Notes: generated by a model not told the origin, from the letters alone. A DNA stretch of 64,000 nucleotides from Emcibacter sp. (GCF_963675455.1 NZ_OY776217.1:1412001-1476000); one strand, 5' to 3'. Counted from the first letter of the stretch, positions 35,049 through 43,948 are shown. Program-made: numbers and translations.

Positions 35049-35895
35049 CGAATTCCAAATTCCCCCTCTTCACGAGGCCGGTCTGGTGTCCAGGTTTATT
35101 CATAACTGGGACGGAAAAACGCCCTATGTGCTGGTCACCATTATCAGGGTGTCCGGACATGCGGCGGCCAAGCCCGGCGACAAGGCCATTGTTACGTCCG
35201 GGGGCGATATTATCGGGTCTATCGGCGGCGGATGCCTGCGCGGGGCGGTGGTCAAGGCGGCAAGGATGGCGATTGAAACCGGCGAGCCGCAGTTTATCCG
35301 GACGGTGCCAAAAGACAAAATCGATGAAGTCCCCGAAGAAGAGGATATCAAAACCTACCCGAGTGCCTGCCCCAGCCGCGGCGAAGTGGAAGTGTTTCTG
35401 GAGCCGGTAAAACCAAAACCGGTACTTGTTGTTTTTGGCGAGACCGAGCTTGCCCATACTCTTGTTGCTTTTGGCAGGGCTTTGGGCTTCAAGGCTGTTC
35501 ATGGCCTCAGCGAAACAGACGGGGGGTCGGCAGGAACGGAAAGTTTTGACCTTGATAGTCTGTCCGGGGAGAGTAATCTGAAAGCCGATTATATTGTGGT
35601 TGCCACCCAGGGGGTGAAAGATAAAATTACCCTGGAGGCCAGCCTGAAAAGTAGTTGTCCCCATGTCTTCTTTGTTGCCAGTGTCAAAAAAGCGAACTTC
35701 TGGAGGGAACGGCTTGGTGAGGCGGGCATGACGGACAGGGAGATGTTGAAACTGATCTCGCCGGCAGGGTTGCACATCAGGGCGGAATCACCGGCTGAAA
35801 TTGCCCTTTCCATATTGGCCCAGATCGTTCAGATAAAGAATGAAAAACAGGAACAATCCGTTGAAAGTAACGGGGGAACAAGTGAACGGAAATAA
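35035..35895 (+). CDS. coxF: XdhC-family Mo-enzyme maturation protein CoxF
   Basis: A 286-residue XdhC/CoxF-type protein that handles the molybdenum cofactor for the large subunit. The first conserved part is LVTIIRVSGHAAAKPGDKAI followed by SIGGGCLRGAVV. The C-terminal Rossmann-like part (about 125-260) starts KPVLVVFGETELA. No ATG fits: the likely start is TTG 35035, 8 bp after GGAG and 14 bp inside coxE; a frame to 34978 would add unrelated residues. The order after coxE is the same as in Oligotropha, which supports the name. Confidence 0.82.
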   Translation: MQTRDEFQIPPLHEAGLVSRFIHNWDGKTPYVLVTIIRVSGHAAAKPGDKAIVTSGGDIIGSIGGGCLRGAVVKAARMAIETGEPQFIRTVPKDKIDEVPEEEDIKTYPSACPSRGEVEVFLEPVKPKPVLVVFGETELAHTLVAFGRALGFKAVHGLSETDGGSAGTESFDLDSLSGESNLKADYIVVATQGVKDKITLEASLKSSCPHVFFVASVKKANFWRERLGEAGMTDREMLKLISPAGLHIRAESPAEIALSILAQIVQIKNEKQEQSVESNGGTSERK

Positions 35896-36490
35896 ATCCG
35901 ATATCGAGATCATCGTCCTTGCGGCAGGCCTGTCCCGGCGCATGGGGGCTGCCAACAAGCTGCTGGCGACCCTTGACGGAGAGCCGCTGGTTCGCCGCGC
36001 GGTTGCACGCTACCGGGCCTGTTCCGACCGGCTCATCGTGGTGCTGGGGCATGACGCGGACAAGGTGCGCACGGCGCTTGAGGGGCTGGATGTGAAATTT
36101 GTCTTTAATCCTGATTATGAAGCCGGCAGGCAGTCTTCTGCCCGGGCCGGGTTTCAGGCGGCGGAAATGGATGGTCCGGGAGTAATGCTTGGTCTGGCGG
36201 ACCAGCCCCTGCTTGAAGCCGGGGATATTTCACAGCTGATCGAAAGCTTCCTGGCCAGCGACCAGAGCAAGATTTTTATCCCCTATTATAACGAGCAAAG
36301 GGGAAATCCGGTCATTTTCCCGGCGGCTCTCGCCCGACAAATCAAGTCGGACAAGGCGGTGCCGGGCTGTCGGAAATTTATCGATGCCCATCCTGAGCTT
36401 GTTTGCCGGGTGCCGGTGACCAACAATCATTTTATGACCGACATGGACACGCCGGAAGAAGCCGAGCTTCTTGGAGCAACACTCAATTGA
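35840..36490 (+). CDS. mocA: Molybdenum cofactor cytidylyltransferase (MocA-like)
   Basis: A 216-residue nucleotidyltransferase. The N-terminal loop LAAGLSRRMGAANKLLATLDG is the MobA/MocA signature, and the Arg-Arg-Met-Gly...Asn-Lys-Leu-Leu pattern favours CTP-specific MocA over GTP-specific MobA. Form I CO dehydrogenase needs molybdopterin cytosine dinucleotide, so its place in the cox unit makes sense. The start is either ATG 35840 (overlapping coxF by 56 bp) or GTG 35882 after CGGGGG; the second is attractive because conservation begins shortly afterwards. Confidence 0.85.
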   Translation: MKNRNNPLKVTGEQVNGNKSDIEIIVLAAGLSRRMGAANKLLATLDGEPLVRRAVARYRACSDRLIVVLGHDADKVRTALEGLDVKFVFNPDYEAGRQSSARAGFQAAEMDGPGVMLGLADQPLLEAGDISQLIESFLASDQSKIFIPYYNEQRGNPVIFPAALARQIKSDKAVPGCRKFIDAHPELVCRVPVTNNHFMTDMDTPEEAELLGATLN

Positions 36491-36518
36491 TGTACTGAAA
36501 ACAATTAGGACGACTTAA

Positions 36519-37073
36519 ATGAAGATTACAGGTGAAAATGAAGTTCCGGCAACAAAGGAAGAGGTCTGGCAGGCCCTGAATGATCCGGACGTGCTGGCGA
36601 AATGTATTCCGGGATGCGAAAGTCTGGAACGGGTCGGGGAGAATTCTTTCAAGGCCACCGTCACCAACCGGATTGGTCCCGTAACGGCAAAATTCGATGG
36701 CAAGGTTGACCTGACAGACCTGGATCCGCCAAACGGCTATACCCTGATGGGATCTGGCAGCGCAGGCTCCATGGGGAATGCCAAAGGCGCGGCCAAGGTC
36801 AGCCTCACTGAAACAGAAACCGGCACCAAACTCAGCTATGATGTGGATGTGGAGATCACCGGCAAGATTGCCCAGCTGGGCGGCCGTCTGATCCAGAGCA
36901 CCGCCAATGTGCTTGCCGGTCAGTTTTTCAAAAAACTCGCCCGGGTGATCGGCGAGGAAACCGGTGCCGAGATGCCGGCAGAGGCTGCGGCGGGGCCAAA
37001 CTGGGTCAAATGGGGTCTGGTTCTCGTCGCCGGTGTGGCTGTTGCGGCCATCGCCTATTTTATATTGGGCTGA
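36519..37073 (+). CDS. coxG: SRPBCC-domain membrane-anchored protein CoxG
   Basis: A 184-residue protein with an N-terminal START/SRPBCC lipid-binding fold (about 1-145; ENEVPATKEEVWQALNDPDV, CIPGCESL) and a C-terminal transmembrane anchor (about 163-183, GLVLVAGVAVAAIAYFILG). CoxG proteins attach CO dehydrogenase to the inner membrane and are thought to present quinone to it. The gene lies 28 bp after mocA. The anchor and the cysteine-containing CIPGC motif are typical of the family. Confidence 0.92.
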   Translation: MKITGENEVPATKEEVWQALNDPDVLAKCIPGCESLERVGENSFKATVTNRIGPVTAKFDGKVDLTDLDPPNGYTLMGSGSAGSMGNAKGAAKVSLTETETGTKLSYDVDVEITGKIAQLGGRLIQSTANVLAGQFFKKLARVIGEETGAEMPAEAAAGPNWVKWGLVLVAGVAVAAIAYFILG

Positions 37074-37093
37074 TTTGACAAGGAAGAATTGAA

Positions 37094-37327
37094 ATGGGAT
37101 TGGGTAAGTGTTTTCTGGGTGCATGTCTGGCACTGATGATGCTTGCCCCCCTGCATGCGGCAAGACCAGCGGGCGCGTCGTACGATCCGGGTCTGCCATG
37201 GGTTTTTGTCTGCTCTTTCGCCGGGGCCTATTACTTCAATCTGGAAACAGGTGAGCGGCGGAATATTCCTCTTCCCGACATGCCCGAAGCAGCAATCGCC
37301 TGTCACGCCCCCTTCAGGCGGGAGTGA
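37094..37327 (+). CDS. Small exported hypothetical protein at the end of the cox unit
   Basis: A 77-residue protein with a clear signal peptide (FLGACLALMMLAPLHAARPA) and a mature part of about 50 residues holding two cysteines (VFVCSFAG, AIACHAPF). AAGGAAG lies 9 bp before the ATG, and the gene starts 20 bp after coxG, so it looks real and co-transcribed. I do not recognise it. A periplasmic metal-binding or disulfide-bonded accessory protein is possible because the CO dehydrogenase centre needs copper; this is inference. Confidence 0.6.
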   Translation: MGLGKCFLGACLALMMLAPLHAARPAGASYDPGLPWVFVCSFAGAYYFNLETGERRNIPLPDMPEAAIACHAPFRRE

Positions 37328-37329
37328 AT

Positions 37330-38298
37330 TCAGTCTGTGGAGGTGTCTTTGACGACCCGGCTGTAGAGCTTGATGATTTCCGCAAGGGTCGAGATCGCTA
37401 CCATTGAAGCATCTCTCAAAGAAGAAACCAGGCCGATGGGGCCTTTGATCCGATCCATGTCTTTTCTCTCCACACCGATGTCTGCAAGCTGGTCACAGCG
37501 GATGGCGTGGGTTTTCCGGCTGCCGAGGGCGCCAATATAAAAGGCCTTTCCGGCGAGGGCAGACCTGAGCAGTTCTGTCTCCCAGCTGTGATCATGAAAC
37601 ATCAGGACAAAAGCCGTGAACCTGTCATCATGAATGTCGATGGCGGAGTGGGGGGATTTTAACAAAATGGTTTGCCGGGCGCCGAATTCCCCGGCTTGTC
37701 GGAGGCAGTTCTCATCCGGGGACTGTACAATGACTTCGAAACCCGACGCACAGCCCAGGCGGGTAAGGGCCAAGACCTCGGCCCCGATGCCGGCAATGCG
37801 GATCTGCAGTTTGGGCAGGCATTTGACAATGAAAACGTCCTGCCCCTGCCAGTGCGAGGTCTGGGTCTTTTCCCCGCTGGTTTGGAGAGATCCATTCGTG
37901 CCCACCAGCAGCTGACATTCCCGGCGGGCGGACAATATTTCAATGGTTTTCAGGACAATATCCTGATCGGGGTTCGGTGTAATCAGCAGGTCAATGGCCC
38001 CGCCGCAGGGAAGGCGGATGTCCATAAAGGGGGAGCCTTGCCCGTAACGGACTTTTGCCGGCTCGTTGCGGGCCATGGCCTCCTGCGCCTGAAAGACCAG
38101 GTTGCCGTCCACGCAGCCGTTGGAGACATAACCGGCCACAGTGCCATCCTCCAGCACAGCCATGAGGGCGCCGGGGGCGCGGACAGACCCGCCCAGGGTT
38201 TCGGTAACCGTCACAAGGGCCGCCTTTTTACCCGCGAGCTGCGCTGTGTGAATGAAGGTTAAAACATCCAGCGGGTGATCAAAGTTTTGCATTGTCAT
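37330..38298 (-). CDS. coxI: XdhC/CoxI-family protein
   Basis: A 322-residue second XdhC-family protein, on the opposite strand and convergent with the cox unit (2 bp from the small gene). The N-terminal XdhC_CoxI domain has VTVTETLGGSVRAPGALM and SNGCVDGNLV. The C-terminal NAD-binding-like part has FYIGALGSRKTHAIR and the end GLVSSLRDASMVAISTLAEI. In Oligotropha, coxI lies near the end of the cluster and encodes such a protein. Two XdhC proteins in one cluster suggest separate roles in holding and sulfurating the cofactor. The coxI name is by similarity of type and place. Confidence 0.78.
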   Translation of the reverse strand: MTMQNFDHPLDVLTFIHTAQLAGKKAALVTVTETLGGSVRAPGALMAVLEDGTVAGYVSNGCVDGNLVFQAQEAMARNEPAKVRYGQGSPFMDIRLPCGGAIDLLITPNPDQDIVLKTIEILSARRECQLLVGTNGSLQTSGEKTQTSHWQGQDVFIVKCLPKLQIRIAGIGAEVLALTRLGCASGFEVIVQSPDENCLRQAGEFGARQTILLKSPHSAIDIHDDRFTAFVLMFHDHSWETELLRSALAGKAFYIGALGSRKTHAIRCDQLADIGVERKDMDRIKGPIGLVSSLRDASMVAISTLAEIIKLYSRVVKDTSTD

Positions 38299-38516
38299 CG
38301 GTGAATAAGGCTGCCTGTATTATCTGCTGATACCTGTTTCAGGGACCAAACCCGCCCTGAACTTCTCTGCCTATAGTAAGATATTGCCTTTCCGATGAAA
38401 ATTGCTTTCCTTCCCCCTTCGGAAGTTTATTTCGTATTTCGAGATAAATTACCCACTCTTCATGTTTTTTGCTTCAAATCCACACAAAGAGTATCTTTGT
38501 CAGCGGTTCAGAGTCG

Positions 38517-39839
38517 TCAAAACGCCCGCTTTGATTCCGAATGACGCTTGTTTAAATAGGGGCCGAGCAGGATCAGGGCGGCGATAATCGAACCGGAAGC
38601 CATAACCATGGCAACTCCGCCGCGGCCCATGCCTTCCGCCATCAGGAAGCCGGTGATAACGGGGCCGATAGTGGATCCGCCACGTCCGGCCCCGACCACA
38701 AAACCTGTGCCGGTTGCCCGGAGGGTCGTGGGAAAGGTTTGCGCCAGCAGGGCGTAGAACCCGACAGTGCTGGCATACATGCAGAAGCCAAGCAGGAAGC
38801 CGACGAATTTCAGCAAACCCAGTTCGGGGGTGATCTGGCCAAAAAGAATGACAAAGAAACCGGTGGACAGCATCAGGCAGACAAGAAGTTTGCGCAGGTC
38901 AAGGAATGTGGCGACCCAGCCGAAGAGGGCGCCGCCGATGATTCCCCCGACACTGACCCAGACCGAAACCGTGGTGCCGACAACCTTGTCAAAGCCCAGC
39001 GCTGTCACGATCGACGGCACCCAGCTCAGTATGTAATAAATGGTCATGATGTTGAGGAAATAGCTGAAGGTCAGGGCCAGGGTCTGGCTCAGGTTTCCGG
39101 TGGTGAAAAGGTCCATAAAACCTGCCTTTTGAAGTCCGGGATCCGGCAGCCTGATATGGCTGGCTTCGCTATGCCCCATGCGGCGCAAAATTGCGTTGGC
39201 CTGTCCGAGAGCCGTTTCGCCTTTTCGGGTAATCAGGAATTCTATGGATTCCGGCTGGAGGAAATAAATAACCGGCAGAATGGCAAAGGCCACGCAACCG
39301 CCAAAGATAAAAACAGACTGCCAGCCGTAAAAGGAAAGCAAGACAGCCGCGGCTGAACCGCCCAGAAAACCGCCAATGGCATAGCCTATGCCCATCATGC
39401 AGACGGAAAAGTTACGACGTTTCTCATTTGAAAATTCGGCACTTAACGCATTGATGGTGGGGATCATGCCGCCGATGCCCAGGCCGGTGATAAAGCGGAT
39501 GACGGAAAGAGTGATGATATCCGTGGCAAAAGCCGATGCAAACATGCCGCCGCCCATGATAAGCAGGCACAGCAGGATGATGCGACGGCGCCCTATCTTG
39601 TCGGCAAGGGGAGCAAGGGTGAAGGAGCCTATGGTCATGGCGATCAGCCCCGTGGATATCACGATACCAATGACTTCCGGACCCAGGTCCCAGTCATGGG
39701 CAATGCCCGGTGCGGCAAAGGTAATGGCAAGGATATCAAAGCCATCCAGGGCGTTCAGGAATATGCACATGCCGATCACCAGAATCTGGTGCGCCTTCAT
39801 GGGTTCCTGATTAATGATGTCGCGCGGGTCTTTGTTCAT
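38517..39839 (-). CDS. AAHS-family aromatic acid:H+ symporter
   Basis: A 440-residue MFS carrier of the aromatic acid:proton symporter family (PcaK, BenK, VanK). TM1 carries the family motif Asp32-Gly-Phe-Asp35 (LNALDGFDILAITF) and the TM2-TM3 loop is LAPLADKIGRRR. Two blocks of six helices are separated by a loop around 195-230. It is the last gene of a probable minus-strand unit with the hydrolase, NTF2 protein and feruloyl-CoA-synthase-type ligase, so it may import the acid that they use. A second AAHS carrier is at 43949. Confidence 0.88.
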   Translation of the reverse strand: MNKDPRDIINQEPMKAHQILVIGMCIFLNALDGFDILAITFAAPGIAHDWDLGPEVIGIVISTGLIAMTIGSFTLAPLADKIGRRRIILLCLLIMGGGMFASAFATDIITLSVIRFITGLGIGGMIPTINALSAEFSNEKRRNFSVCMMGIGYAIGGFLGGSAAAVLLSFYGWQSVFIFGGCVAFAILPVIYFLQPESIEFLITRKGETALGQANAILRRMGHSEASHIRLPDPGLQKAGFMDLFTTGNLSQTLALTFSYFLNIMTIYYILSWVPSIVTALGFDKVVGTTVSVWVSVGGIIGGALFGWVATFLDLRKLLVCLMLSTGFFVILFGQITPELGLLKFVGFLLGFCMYASTVGFYALLAQTFPTTLRATGTGFVVGAGRGGSTIGPVITGFLMAEGMGRGGVAMVMASGSIIAALILLGPYLNKRHSESKRAF

Positions 39840-39928
39840 TGTCGGCTTCTCCCTATAGATACCGTATTTTTTGTTGTTTATCTGATAAAGACCCGACCGG
39901 CGTCCTGCTCAGGATTTCTGACAGTTGA

Positions 39929-40633
39929 TCATTCCTTGACCCAGTTTTCAAGGGCTTTGGTAACGTCCTCGGGACGTTCTATCGGCGCAAAATGCCCGGC
40001 GTCTTCTATCACCGCCAGTTTTGCATTCTCCAGCCCGGCCAGCATTTCTTCATGCTGGGCCAGCGGGCTCCACTGATCCTGACGTCCGACAACCAACAGG
40101 ACCGGGCATTTTATACTGGGAAAAAAATTTGCGGCATCCGGGCGGTCCAGAAGGGCCTGGATCTGGCGCTTGTGTTGGTCTGGATCTGCCCTGAGGACCA
40201 TGGCCGTCAGGGTGTTCATCAGTTTCTGGTCCCTGTGACGGTCCTCATGCACCATCGGCGGCAGCCATTTCTCCGCCAGCGCTTTCATGCCTTCATTATA
40301 GGCCAGATCTACAAGAACCTGTCGTTTGGCTTCTTCCCCTTCCTTGCGGGGATGAATACCGGTGTCGATAAGGGCCAGCTTTTTCACCCGTTCGGGGGCC
40401 AGTTTCACCATTTCTATGGCAATCCGGGCGCCCATGGAATGGCCGGCCACATATAAAGGTCCGGTGGTGTTGTTCAGAATGTCTTCAGCCATTTTGGTCA
40501 GGGAGATTCCGGCAGATACATCGGCGATCCTCACAGGCAACAGCTTTTCAAGTGTCTCTGCAGCATGTTTCCAGACAATGGCATCGGAAAGAAGCCCGGG
40601 GATCAGGATGAGTGTGGGGGAAGAACTGCTCAT
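39929..40633 (-). CDS. Alpha/beta hydrolase
   Basis: A 234-residue soluble alpha/beta-hydrolase. The nucleophile elbow is GHSMG with Ser66, the acid is in VVGRQDQWSP and the base in DAGHFAPIERPE. There is no signal peptide. It lies 18 bp downstream of the small NTF2 gene and upstream of the AAHS carrier. It could act as a thioesterase or C-C hydrolase on the product of the CoA ligase, or as an esterase that releases hydroxycinnamates; the sequence does not decide. Confidence 0.82.
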   Translation of the reverse strand: MSSSSPTLILIPGLLSDAIVWKHAAETLEKLLPVRIADVSAGISLTKMAEDILNNTTGPLYVAGHSMGARIAIEMVKLAPERVKKLALIDTGIHPRKEGEEAKRQVLVDLAYNEGMKALAEKWLPPMVHEDRHRDQKLMNTLTAMVLRADPDQHKRQIQALLDRPDAANFFPSIKCPVLLVVGRQDQWSPLAQHEEMLAGLENAKLAVIEDAGHFAPIERPEDVTKALENWVKE

Positions 40634-40651
40634 TTTAGGATTTCCGGATTT

Positions 40652-41089
40652 TTACGGAGTGCATTTGATATCCACGGTACCCTGGCGTTTTTTAATCAGC
40701 CAGCGGTCGCCGGTTTTTTCCAGTTCGTCGGAAAAACTGCCCACCAGCAGCGGGGCGCTGGTCTGCAAGGGGGGTTCTGTGCCCGCTTCGGCAGACATCA
40801 GCAGGACCCGGCTATAGGCATGGACCAGGGTCGGGCTTTTGACCTCGAACAGGCTGTTGACCAGCATATGGCAGGTCGCCCGCGGCGGCCGGGCCAGAAG
40901 GGATTTCAGGATTGCCTCTCGGCCCCGGAAGGGATTATCGGGATCGCTGGGCCTGGCGAGGACCGCATCTTCCGTGTAACAGTCGGCCAGTTCCTGCCAG
41001 CGGCCCTGATCCAGGAGATTTGTAACCCGGTTCAGCAGCTGTTGGCAGTCCCATTCAATGGACCGTCTTTCTTCTTCTGTCATATTCAT
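40652..41089 (-). CDS. Small SnoaL/NTF2-like protein
   Basis: A 145-residue single-domain NTF2-fold protein. The region LLDQGRWQELADCYTEDAVL is the family's first helix and strand, and FRGREAILKSLL the second. ATGA overlap with the ligase gene upstream shows translational coupling. Family members include dehydratases, isomerases and small subunits of ring-hydroxylating dioxygenases, but no large dioxygenase subunit is near. It is one of three NTF2 domains in the window. Confidence 0.78.
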   Translation of the reverse strand: MNMTEEERRSIEWDCQQLLNRVTNLLDQGRWQELADCYTEDAVLARPSDPDNPFRGREAILKSLLARPPRATCHMLVNSLFEVKSPTLVHAYSRVLLMSAEAGTEPPLQTSAPLLVGSFSDELEKTGDRWLIKKRQGTVDIKCTP

Positions 41090-42951
41090 GCCTTCCTGAT
41101 TTCAATAAGACGCGGGGAGCCCTTATAGATTTCCTCTACAAGGTCTGCACGGTTTTGCAGGACAGCCCGCTGGTTGACAGATCCCTTGTCTGTTACCTCA
41201 TTGGTCACACTGGAGGGTGGGGTTTCGACCAGCAGGATACGGCGTACCAGGGTCGAAGAGCCCGTGCTTTTGGCGGCCATTTCATTCAGTTTCTGCTGGA
41301 AGAAATTTCTGACCTCCGGATTGGAGACAAGAACGCCCGGTTCGGCGTCGGGCAGCCCGGCAATCTCCTTCAGAACCTCAAAGTTAGGGAAAATCAACGC
41401 GCCGAGGAAATCCCGGTCGGCCCCGGTAATGGCTACGTCCTTGACGGCGTTTTCAAAATGATCGATTACCTTGTCCCGCAGGATGCCGGTTGTGACCCAG
41501 GTGCCGGTATTCAATTTGAAGTTTTCGGCCGTCCGTCCGTCAAACAGGAAACCCTTGGAGAAGTCACCGGGAACCACGGGTTTGAGGGCGTCACCAAAGC
41601 AGTAGAAACCTTCTTCATCAAAGGCTTTTTCCGTGGCCTTGGGGTTTTTGTAATATCCCGGCATGATGTTCGGGCCGCGCACGCGGGCGTCCAGTTTTCC
41701 GTCCATGGGTACGAGCTTTAACTCCACCCCACTGCAGGGGAGGCCCATATTGCCGGACTCTTCCTGGGGCCAGGTGCAAAACAGAGCCGGTGGCGAAGTT
41801 TCCGTCGCGCCAAGACCGGTGCCGATCAGGATTCGGGTCCCGGTGGTGGCCACGGCCTGTTCTTCCAGGGTGTTCCAGGTGTGCTGGGACAGTTTTGCGC
41901 CGGCGTACCAGAGCATTTTCAGGTTCTTGAAGAATTTTTTACAGAAGTCCGGGTGGGTCTTCATATGATCAAGAAGCATCTCAAAGCCCTTGGGCAAATT
42001 AAAATACCAGGTCGGGGAGACATCTTCCAGATTGCGGATGGTTTTGTAAATATCCGCCGGTGTCGGGCGGCCGTCATCAATATAAAGGGTGCCGCCGTTG
42101 AACATGACCATGTAAAAGACCTTGTTACCGCCGGCGGTATGATTCCAGGGGGCCCAGTCAAGGACGACCACCGGTTCATCCCGCAGGAAGAGGAATGTTT
42201 CCTGGATCATGACCTGTCCGGCTGCAATCATGCCGTTTGTATTGATTACCGCCTTGGGGGTGCCGGTGGATCCGGAAGTGAACAGGAATTTTACGATGGT
42301 GTCTTTGTTGACCTTTTTATAGGCTTCATCGACGGCCTTTGTGACCGGAGTGCGTTCGGCTTTTGCATAGTCGATGCCGTCGTCATTTTCACTGTCGCCA
42401 AACAGCAGTTTTGTATCCTTTTCGGCGATAGCCGCAATGGCTCCGGCGAAACCGTCTTTCTCCGCCGCAAAGATCATGCCCGGGTTCAGTGGCGGGACAA
42501 TTTCCCTGAGCCGCTTGTATTCGGTATTGGGATTTGAATAGGCGGCTGATACCGGCGCATAAGGCACGCCAACATAGGCGGCAGCCAGCCCCAGGAGGGC
42601 ATGTTCGAGATCATTTCCGGATAAAATAAGGAGCGGCCGGTCGGCGCTCAGCCCCTGGTCCAGAAGGAACTGGCCGAGGCTTCGTATCTTTTCCAGGGCT
42701 TGCCCATAGGTAACCCTGCGCCAGTCACCACCACCTTTTCTGTCGGCCAGAAAAAGACGGTCCGGCACCGTTTTGGCAAAATGCATCAGCGGATCGATAA
42801 TACGGTCCGGAATTTCAGGAAGGGGTTTTTCCTCGGTAATATAGATGGTTCCGTTTTCGGCATACCTGACGTTAATTTTTGGTTCCCACAGGGATACTTC
42901 ACGCAGGGGGGCGTTTTTCCAGGAGGGTTCAGTTGTCTTAATCTCTGCCAT
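41086..42951 (-). CDS. fcs: Feruloyl-CoA synthase-type AMP-forming ligase
   Basis: A 621-residue ANL ligase, longer than usual because of an N-terminal extension of about 70 residues (VSLWEPKINVRYAENGTIYI) that marks the feruloyl-CoA synthase group. Motifs are FLFTSGSTGTPKAVINTNGM, GTGLGATETSP, RGPNIMPGYYKNPKATEKAF and FKLNTGTWV. The usual C-terminal Lys motif is replaced by a diverged end, as in other members of this group. The start at 42951 (GGGA upstream) is preferred to 42966. It would activate ferulate, coumarate or caffeate to the CoA ester. No hydratase/lyase lies beside it. A dyad of the second operator family is 65 bp upstream. Confidence 0.8.
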   Translation of the reverse strand: MAEIKTTEPSWKNAPLREVSLWEPKINVRYAENGTIYITEEKPLPEIPDRIIDPLMHFAKTVPDRLFLADRKGGGDWRRVTYGQALEKIRSLGQFLLDQGLSADRPLLILSGNDLEHALLGLAAAYVGVPYAPVSAAYSNPNTEYKRLREIVPPLNPGMIFAAEKDGFAGAIAAIAEKDTKLLFGDSENDDGIDYAKAERTPVTKAVDEAYKKVNKDTIVKFLFTSGSTGTPKAVINTNGMIAAGQVMIQETFLFLRDEPVVVLDWAPWNHTAGGNKVFYMVMFNGGTLYIDDGRPTPADIYKTIRNLEDVSPTWYFNLPKGFEMLLDHMKTHPDFCKKFFKNLKMLWYAGAKLSQHTWNTLEEQAVATTGTRILIGTGLGATETSPPALFCTWPQEESGNMGLPCSGVELKLVPMDGKLDARVRGPNIMPGYYKNPKATEKAFDEEGFYCFGDALKPVVPGDFSKGFLFDGRTAENFKLNTGTWVTTGILRDKVIDHFENAVKDVAITGADRDFLGALIFPNFEVLKEIAGLPDAEPGVLVSNPEVRNFFQQKLNEMAAKSTGSSTLVRRILLVETPPSSVTNEVTDKGSVNQRAVLQNRADLVEEIYKGSPRLIEIRKA

Positions 42952-43015
42952 AAAATCAATTCCCAATATGCATGCCCGAAGGAATGTAAATTTATTCCTT
43001 CCTTACTGAATCGAT

Positions 43016-43045
43016 AATGTATCCTATCGATAAAAGGGATACAAT
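43016..43045. promoter_or_regulatory. Inverted repeat, candidate operator of the second FCD regulator
   Basis: aatgtatcc (43016-43024) and ggatacaat (43037-43045) form a dyad with 8 of 9 bases matching and a 12 bp spacer, upstream of the feruloyl-CoA-synthase-type gene. The half site aatgtatcc recurs at 45447-45455, upstream of ligM copy 2. Confidence 0.55.
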
Positions 43046-43190
43046 AATTATGTTTATTTTGAAAAAAAGGACTTATTGGTCAATTATTGGACACAAAAGT
43101 AGGTATTTCTCTCAAGCGGCCGTCCTGTCGAAAACTCTATCAGGCGGTCCTGGGGCATACCCTTTCAACCGAAAATCCATACTGGAAATT

Positions 43191-43892
43191 TTAGCTGGGT
43201 TTGGGGGGGCGTGATGTTTTTTTACTCGTGGAGAACATGCTTTCAAACTGGATCTTGCTGTGTTCCTTGAACAGGGATTCCACCCGCTCGCCGTCACCTT
43301 CGCGAATGGCGTTGGCAATGGCGTGATGGTGACCGTGGGCCCTGAACATCAGTTCATAGGCCCGGTCCAGCCCGACCTTGTCGAAAACAATTGCCGAAGG
43401 GGCAATGAAGGGGACGTGATAGAGCCGGTCGATGAAGGATTCCAGCAACGGCGACTGGCAGTTCTCAACGATTGTCCGGTGAAAACGGATGTTCATTTCA
43501 CTATAGAGATTCTCATCGTCGTCGGTGACATACCGTTTTTTGAAAATCTCGTCTCCTGCAATGAGGCATTTTTCCAGTTCCCTGAGGACTTCCTGGGAGG
43601 CGCCGTTCCGAGCCAGGGTGCGCCCGGCCAGGGCTTCCAGTGTACCGCGCAGTTCAATAGAGCGCAGGGTTTCCTCGTCATTGAATTCCTTGACGGCATA
43701 GCCTCGTTTGCCGACAGGGATAAGGAAACCTTCCGCCGCGAGGGCAGGGAGGGCGCTACGAATGGGGGTTCGGGATGTGCCAAGTCGTTCGGCAAGGCCT
43801 GCTTCGGTCAGGCGCTCCCCTGCTGAAAGCTCCCCCGACAGAATCATTTCCCGTATTTCCTGAACTGGTTTTTTTGACATATTATTCTGCAA
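43191..43892 (-). CDS. GntR-family regulator, FCD class (VanR-like candidate)
   Basis: A 233-residue winged-helix regulator (HTH about 25-65, GLAERLGTSRTPIRSALPAL) with an all-alpha FCD effector domain (ELRGTLEALAGRTLARNG; metal ligands Asp/His expected around FHRTIVEN and HHHAIANAI). It lies between the fcs unit and an AAHS carrier and 1.7 kb from ligM copy 2. Nearby promoters hold TGTATCC/GGATACA sites and a near-perfect VanR box, so a vanillate- or hydroxycinnamoyl-CoA-responsive repressor is plausible. It differs from the regulator at 19345 in the recognition-helix region. Confidence 0.88.
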   Translation of the reverse strand: MQNNMSKKPVQEIREMILSGELSAGERLTEAGLAERLGTSRTPIRSALPALAAEGFLIPVGKRGYAVKEFNDEETLRSIELRGTLEALAGRTLARNGASQEVLRELEKCLIAGDEIFKKRYVTDDDENLYSEMNIRFHRTIVENCQSPLLESFIDRLYHVPFIAPSAIVFDKVGLDRAYELMFRAHGHHHAIANAIREGDGERVESLFKEHSKIQFESMFSTSKKTSRPPKPS

Positions 43893-43948
43893 TTATTCCC
43901 CTCTGACTTACTTCTTTATACTAAACTATTGAGAATATTAAAGAGCTT

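Noticed and set aside
43017..43214. Possible 65-residue gene between fcs and the FCD regulator
   Set aside because: It starts inside the candidate operator dyad, lacks a ribosome site and overlaps the 3' end of the regulator gene.
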